Below are positions 59,239 through 64,000 of a stretch of 64,000 bases of DNA, one piece after another; position 1 is the first letter of the stretch, and each line of letters opens with the position of its first letter. The stretch spans positions 124,001 through 188,000 of the forward strand of contig NZ_FOQA01000002.1 in NCBI RefSeq assembly GCF_900113635.1, given 5' to 3'. The position numbers were made by a program, and so were the translations under genes. This stretch comes from Tindallia magadiensis (GTDB lineage: Bacteria; Bacillota; Clostridia; Peptostreptococcales; Tindalliaceae). The notes under the pieces are model-generated. The model was not told the origin of the DNA, did no database searches, and was given only the letters and a program-made list of their open reading frames with translations.

Positions 59239-60555
59239 ATGAAAGGGAAAGGTGACTTGCAAGAAAAATGGCGTGAAAATATTAAGAATGTATTAAAGGA
59301 GCGAGAGTTGGATTCTCGTTTTATCCAGAATAAAAGTTTGGAAGAAGTCTTGGAAGAATTTAGTGTATATCATCAGGAATTAACCTATCAAAATGAAGAA
59401 CTGCGAAGAATTCAAAGAGAATTAGAAGCGTCTAAGGAGCACTATTATAAAATGTTTTACGATGCTCCTTTAGGATACGTACTGGTCAATGAAGATCATC
59501 GGATCACAGCGGCAAATCATTTTTTCACTCACTTCATCAGTCCTGTGGATGGAGTGGCGATAGGTCATCCTATTGAAGAGTGGATTAGTCCGGAGAGTCA
59601 GGATGCTTTTTATTTTCATTTAAAGCAAGTGGTAGAGACAGGCGAAAACCGGGATCTTCAAATAAAAATGATTTCACAGGATGAAGAAAAAGTAGTTAAA
59701 ATTTATAGCAATTTAATACAGGAAAACCCGGAAGCCTATTTTATACGAATTGCTTTGGTTGATTTGAGCAGAGAAAAGCAGATGGAAGAGGCTTTGGTAA
59801 ATAAAAACAAAGAATTGGAGAAAGCTCGAAAACAAGCGGAAAGCGCTAATAAGGTGAAAACACAAATTTTAGCCAATATGAGTCATGAGATTCGGACGCC
59901 ACTTAATGGGATTATCGGATTTTTGCAACTGATGCAAGAAACTTCTTTAGACGAAGAACAAGAAGAATACCTTAATATGATGAAAGAGTCGTCCGCTAGG
60001 TTACTTCATTTAATGAATAACTTACTGGATTTGTCCAAAATAGAATCTGGACAAATTTCCATAAACCATCAATGCTTTAACTTGCTATCGGTATTGACAC
60101 ATGTTGTAGAAAAAGCTGGTGGTGGATTAGAGGAAAAGCAAATTGAAATAACATTAAATCATGATGATGGAATACCGGAAGAACTCATAGGAGATCAGTC
60201 CAAATTGCAACAAATTTTAATGAACTTAATGGAAAATGCCGTCAAGTTTACGGAAAAAGGAAGTATTCTTCTGGAATCTAAAGGATTAAGAGGTAGTGAC
60301 GGTGGAATAGAGATACAATTCTCTGTAAAAGACACGGGTATTGGAGTTGCCGAGGAATCCCAGCGATCGGTGTTCGATTCTTTTAGCCAGGCAGATAACT
60401 CTAATACCCGCAAATATGGGGGGAGTGGACTAGGTCTTACAATCAGTAAAAAATTGGTGGAAGCCATGGGTGGCCGTATAGGGATGGAAAGTAACATAAA
60501 TGAAGGAAGTTGTTTTACGGTAATTCTTCCTTTTTATGAATGTGCTGAACGTTAA
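59239..60555 (+). CDS. PAS-containing sensor histidine kinase
   Basis: Cytoplasmic two-component kinase, 438 residues, without membrane helices. A PAS domain (about 65-185) and a coiled-coil linker precede the HisKA domain with phospho-acceptor His in [11 protein letters not shown] (about 216), then the HATPase domain with N box ([15 protein letters not shown]), G1 (DTGIGV), F region (FDSFSQ) and G2 ([10 protein letters not shown]). The N-terminal segment [19 protein letters not shown] resembles the coiled coils found next to CheB-CheR fusions. No response regulator gene is adjacent. Its end overlaps the convergent phospholipase gene by 4 bp. Confidence 0.92.
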   Translation: MKGKGDLQEKWRENIKNVLKERELDSRFIQNKSLEEVLEEFSVYHQELTYQNEELRRIQRELEASKEHYYKMFYDAPLGYVLVNEDHRITAANHFFTHFISPVDGVAIGHPIEEWISPESQDAFYFHLKQVVETGENRDLQIKMISQDEEKVVKIYSNLIQENPEAYFIRIALVDLSREKQMEEALVNKNKELEKARKQAESANKVKTQILANMSHEIRTPLNGIIGFLQLMQETSLDEEQEEYLNMMKESSARLLHLMNNLLDLSKIESGQISINHQCFNLLSVLTHVVEKAGGGLEEKQIEITLNHDDGIPEELIGDQSKLQQILMNLMENAVKFTEKGSILLESKGLRGSDGGIEIQFSVKDTGIGVAEESQRSVFDSFSQADNSNTRKYGGSGLGLTISKKLVEAMGGRIGMESNINEGSCFTVILPFYECAER

Positions 60556-62033
60556 AAGGTTGAAAAACCACTCCACTCCTGAAATCGATAAAGAAGCCTT
60601 TTGGGAAAATGGCTATTTCCAAAGGCGGAATAATCCAGTGTATAATGACCGTCCTGATTTTCCCATATACGGTGAAAATAATTCAGTACATCATTTGAAA
60701 AATCATGGTCAGCAGGAGCGATCACTCGAAGATTGGTTTCCAGGTTCTTATCACTAATGTTTCGGGAAGTGAAATTGGCAGATCCGGCGATCACTTCAAT
60801 CTGATCCTTTCCAGATCTTACGGCTAGCTTACTGTGGTACTGTTCACCTCTGGTATCATACCAACGGACGGTGATTTGATCCGAGGAGTGGTTCATAAGC
60901 TCTGTAGCGACAGGACGGTTGGGAATACCAATTTTACGCATACCGAAAGCATCTCGGTTGGAATCCAGAATAAGGCGTATTTCTACGCCTCGATCAGCAG
61001 CGTTTTTTAAGGCTTTGATGGTTTGGCGTTCTCCCATGTAAAACTGACCAATCCAAAGGATCTCGTCCTTTTCAGCATGCCGTATCATTTCTAATAGGTT
61101 TTGGCGGATTCTTCCTTCTGTAAGCACTTGGGCTTGAACTTCTGTAGAATCCAGTGCCATGGAAGGATGATGAAGATCTGGAAACTCAAAACCTGAAAAA
61201 AGAGCAACCGACTTTTCGGTTATCAGTAAGTCGGCAATAATGGGTCCGGAAAGCTTAATCCCAATATTTGAGTGGTAAGCACTGGCGTCATGAGGATTGG
61301 CTGAAGTCACCAAAGCGCTTTTATCCGTAATGAGAACCTTGCGATGATTAGCCTTGAAGTTTAATAACCGGAGATAAGAATTCAGTGTAACCCTTGGAGA
61401 ATCAGGGCTAAAAGGATTCGGGAAAACCCCTGGGCCGGAAGGATCCAGACGATGAAAAAAGGTGCGCCATATTCCTGTGTAAAGAGGGTTAGAGGTTCCG
61501 ATTTGGTCCAAGTCTGTTATCACGACATCGATATCATTACGACGCAATTCATCCAGATGAGAGGCTGTATAGGCGCCATAAAACTCATTTATTTCATCGG
61601 TTATCAGGATGATCGGCATATCAGGATGATCCTTCCGTTTGGACAGCAGCGCATCCGTAAGTTGACGGGTTAAATCAGGAAAGTTTTCCTCCCGGTTGTA
61701 TTCGTCATTAAAAAGAAAAAAGTCAAGAACAATAAAAGAAGAAGCTTTTTCAATCATTTGTAATTTTGTTTCAAAGATCTTTTGTTCATGCTGGGTTTCG
61801 CCACGAACTCGGTAGGTAAGGTCATAAAGAAACTCTATATCCGTAACCCGTCTCATAGGTCCTTCGAAAGAAAGCCCCTCAGGGGTGTTGGAACGCCAGC
61901 CATTCATAATGATCACTCCTAGCAGTGTTAGGATAAGGATGGAAATAACTGGTGCCTTCCAGCGTTCTTGCCAGGTTTTTTTACGTGGTATCGTTTCCAG
62001 AAAAAGGTTGTCGTCGGTACTCATACGCAGCAT
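60552..62033 (-). CDS. Phospholipase D-like membrane-anchored protein
   Basis: PLD-superfamily enzyme of 493 residues with one N-terminal membrane helix (about 29-48). Both HKD motifs are present: [18 protein letters not shown] in the first half and [24 protein letters not shown] (written in two parts) in the second. Cardiolipin synthases and related phosphatidyltransferases have this plan but usually two helices; an extracellular phospholipase or PLD-type nuclease is also possible. Catalytic domain is probably outside the membrane. Substrate not assignable. Confidence 0.82.
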   Translation of the reverse strand: MLRMSTDDNLFLETIPRKKTWQERWKAPVISILILTLLGVIIMNGWRSNTPEGLSFEGPMRRVTDIEFLYDLTYRVRGETQHEQKIFETKLQMIEKASSFIVLDFFLFNDEYNREENFPDLTRQLTDALLSKRKDHPDMPIILITDEINEFYGAYTASHLDELRRNDIDVVITDLDQIGTSNPLYTGIWRTFFHRLDPSGPGVFPNPFSPDSPRVTLNSYLRLLNFKANHRKVLITDKSALVTSANPHDASAYHSNIGIKLSGPIIADLLITEKSVALFSGFEFPDLHHPSMALDSTEVQAQVLTEGRIRQNLLEMIRHAEKDEILWIGQFYMGERQTIKALKNAADRGVEIRLILDSNRDAFGMRKIGIPNRPVATELMNHSSDQITVRWYDTRGEQYHSKLAVRSGKDQIEVIAGSANFTSRNISDKNLETNLRVIAPADHDFSNDVLNYFHRIWENQDGHYTLDYSAFGNSHFPKRLLYRFQEWSGFSTF

Positions 62034-62098
62034 TTTCTAGCCTGCCTTTCGTTTAAGATGATGAATTTAAGAATACCATAGCCCGTTAAAACTGACAA

Positions 62099-62839
62099 TT
62101 ATTCTGTGAATTCTGTTAAGTAACGGCGATGCTTTTGGGGAACAAACTGTTGTTGAAGGGATGGATTAAGCCGTTCTTTGATAGAAATTTGTTGAAAATA
62201 AGCTTTCCAGAGTTGCTGGAAATGAACCTCATCCCCTGAAAGGGGGAGTGTTTCTTTTGGAGAAAGTGGATGTAAGACCCATTTTTGGGTATCCCAAAAG
62301 GCCGCTTGTTCTCGGTTGACATCGTGAATAATCCAGGGAAGAGAAGCAAAACGGCGGGAAAAATGGCCTGCCAGCAAAGGAGTAAGATGAAAATCTGGGT
62401 GATAGGGTGCGTAAAGAACTTTGTTTTTCAAAGATTGAAAGCGTAACATGCCTGTCATGCGATGGTATTCCCTAAGAACTTGGCGACATTTTTTTAATAC
62501 CTGATGTATTTCAGGATCTGTTATGTGTTGGTTGACGGCTGGTCCAAGCTGGAAGCCTTTTCGCAGATAAAGATAACTCCACTGACCTGTTTCTAAGATT
62601 TCTGATAAATATAGATGGTAGATGTTTCGCAGGGTTTGTCCAGAAATGCGCCGAGGAATTCCTTGATACAATTTCTGAGAAATATGGAAATCCGTAGGGA
62701 TGGTGACTGGTTGCGAAAACAAGTCTGGCTGGTATTGTTTTTTTGAAACCACTCGGTTCTCTGGGTTACCATCTGCTAAGGCGTAGTAAAGAGTCGTTAA
62801 AAGACCATCGAAACTGTTTTCATATAAAAAAGTTTTCAT
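62099..62839 (-). CDS. TIGR03915-type protein linked to a radical SAM DNA-repair candidate
   Basis: Soluble 246-residue protein of a family predicted to act in DNA metabolism together with a partner radical SAM protein (TIGR03916). Recognised from the N-terminal YENSFDGLLTTLYYA pattern, the LYLRKGFQLG segment and the C-terminal PHHKRYL-like ending, seen here as PQKHRRYLTEF. It overlaps the start side of the partner gene by 4 bp, so the pair is translationally coupled. Biochemistry is unknown; related proteins are fused to uracil-DNA-glycosylase domains in other bacteria. Confidence 0.85.
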   Translation of the reverse strand: MKTFLYENSFDGLLTTLYYALADGNPENRVVSKKQYQPDLFSQPVTIPTDFHISQKLYQGIPRRISGQTLRNIYHLYLSEILETGQWSYLYLRKGFQLGPAVNQHITDPEIHQVLKKCRQVLREYHRMTGMLRFQSLKNKVLYAPYHPDFHLTPLLAGHFSRRFASLPWIIHDVNREQAAFWDTQKWVLHPLSPKETLPLSGDEVHFQQLWKAYFQQISIKERLNPSLQQQFVPQKHRRYLTEFTE

Positions 62840-64000
62840 TTTGTAATTTCAAGCCTCCAATCTTCCAGGCTTAACTGATGACCTTTATATTCTGCCATTT
62901 GACGTTGGTTTTCTTGTTGTAAGAGTCGGGAAATTCTTTCTGGGTAAAAATCCTGACCACCATGATACTTTCCCTGACAAGTGATAAAGTAGCGAGCGCG
63001 TTTCATGACAATGCCGGTTCGTTGAAGTGTATCAAAATGCAGAGGCGACGATCGTCTGGCTGTGATCAGTCGTCTGGCGGATATAGGGCCGATGCCGGGA
63101 ACTCTCAATAAGGTATAGAGATTGGCCCGGGTGATTTCAACCGGAAAAATCTCAGGATGGTTTAGTGCCCAGACGCATTTAGGGTCTAAATACAGGTTTA
63201 GATCAGGCTGATGGCTGGGTAGCAAATCTTCAGCACGGAAACCGTAGAACCGTAAAAGCCAGTCAGCCTGGTAAAGTCGATGTTCTCGTTGTTGAGGCGG
63301 TGGATGTATAGGAAGAGGAAGTTTCGAGTTTTTATTGACCGGCACATAAGCTGAATAATAGACTCGTTTTAATTGAAATTTATCATAAAGGCTTTCTGAA
63401 AGCCTTAGAATTTGGCGGTCATTTTCCGGGCTGGCACCAATCATTAACTGGGTACTTTGGCCGGCTGGTACGAAATCTGGTGTTGAAAGAAAATGTTTTT
63501 TTTCCTGTTGTTGTTGGAGACTTGTTTGATGAATTTGCTTCATTGGCAATAGGATGCCTTCTTTCTTTTTTTGAGGTGCGAGTAATTGTAAACTTTTTTC
63601 AGAAGGAAGTTCAATATTAACGCTGATACGATCAGCCAGCAAACCAGCTTCGTGAATGAGTAAGGGATTTGAGCCGGGAATGCCTTTGATATGGATATAG
63701 CCATTAAAAAGATGTTTCTTTCTTAAGAGGCGAAGCACTTCGATCATTTTTTCCATGGTGCGATCCGGGCTTTCTTCAATGGCTGAACTAAGAAAAAGGC
63801 CTTCGATATAATTTCGACGGTAAAAAGCGATGGTTAAGTCAGCTAGTTCGGATGGCAGGAGACTAGCTCTTGGAAAATCGTTGGATCGACGATTGTGACA
63901 ATAGAAACAGTCATACTGACAGTTGTTATTCATCAGGATTTTTAATAAGGAAATGCACCGTCCATCAGCAGACCAGGTATGACAAATGCCTGCCTGCGCC
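62836..64000 (-). CDS. Putative DNA modification/repair radical SAM protein, 5' end beyond window
   Basis: Partner of the protein encoded at 62099 (TIGR03916 type). The frame is open to the right edge, and the upstream codons give AGICHTWSADGRC, the normal lead-in of this family, so the true start is outside the window and an internal ATG at 63931-63933 is not the start. The radical-SAM cysteines are in CQYDCFYC. A C-terminal helix-hairpin-helix (LLRVPGIGPISARRL) implies contact with DNA. Another conserved feature is YYSAYVPVN. 388 codons are visible. Confidence 0.88.
   Translation of the reverse strand, partial: AQAGICHTWSADGRCISLLKILMNNNCQYDCFYCHNRRSNDFPRASLLPSELADLTIAFYRRNYIEGLFLSSAIEESPDRTMEKMIEVLRLLRKKHLFNGYIHIKGIPGSNPLLIHEAGLLADRISVNIELPSEKSLQLLAPQKKKEGILLPMKQIHQTSLQQQQEKKHFLSTPDFVPAGQSTQLMIGASPENDRQILRLSESLYDKFQLKRVYYSAYVPVNKNSKLPLPIHPPPQQREHRLYQADWLLRFYGFRAEDLLPSHQPDLNLYLDPKCVWALNHPEIFPVEITRANLYTLLRVPGIGPISARRLITARRSSPLHFDTLQRTGIVMKRARYFITCQGKYHGGQDFYPERISRLLQQENQRQMAEYKGHQLSLEDWRLEITK

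Overview
The window looks like chromosome from a low-GC, anaerobic, Gram-positive bacterium of the Clostridia, probably salt- and alkali-adapted. The clostridial reading rests on a group-C-type sensory [FeFe]-hydrogenase module, a glutamate 2,3-aminomutase, the fhs/fchA/folD one-carbon set and low-GC ribosome binding sites. The salt-loving reading is inferred from three osmolyte systems: glycine-betaine uptake (proVWX), beta-glutamate synthesis (the aminomutase) and an ectoine-degradation gene set, together with sodium-symporter-type and TRAP transporters. No rRNA, tRNA, CRISPR array, insertion sequence or prophage was seen. Nearly every base belongs to an intact gene or a short regulatory gap.

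Layout. 1-3941 (minus): a BMP-family (nucleoside-type) ABC importer, whose permease runs off the left edge. 4199-7519: a secreted protein of unknown function, a class II aldolase and an M20 peptidase. 7717-14231: three signalling proteins (solute-binding/GGDEF/HD-GYP fusion, chemoreceptor, PAS/GGDEF/HD-GYP protein). 14637-17903: two ABC-F ATPases; the second has a natural Glu-to-Gln change in one Walker B motif. 17900-19250: cobT under a cobalamin riboswitch. 19475-22555: an operon of sodium:solute symporter, M24 peptidase and XRE-cupin regulator. 22615-24502: ornithine-cyclodeaminase family and DegV proteins. 24899-26173: glutamate 2,3-aminomutase. 26322-29490: the sensory hydrogenase, PP2C phosphatase and [2Fe-2S] protein. 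29597-36586: HD protein, YkvI-like carrier, class V aminotransferase, trxB and proVWX.

37271-53156 is the most interesting part. First come fhs, fchA and folD, then a PanB-like hydroxymethyltransferase, a protein I do not recognise and a divergent Glu/Leu/Phe/Val-type dehydrogenase. An IclR regulator, an M20D amidohydrolase, a TRAP transporter, an Asp/Glu-racemase-like protein, the ectoine hydrolase DoeA, EutB and RidA follow. A nearly identical 17-bp palindrome lies just downstream of the promoters in front of fhs and of the panB-like gene, which suggests one regulator (IclR is the best local candidate) controls a one-carbon module. The second half reads as an ectoine/hydroxyectoine uptake and degradation cluster. 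Whether the two halves form one pathway is inference.

53259-64000: two GNAT acetyltransferases, hisS without a recognisable T-box, an Lrp/AsnC regulator, a CheB-CheR-PAS fusion with a histidine kinase, a phospholipase-D-like protein, and a radical-SAM pair predicted to act on DNA, the second member of which runs off the right edge.
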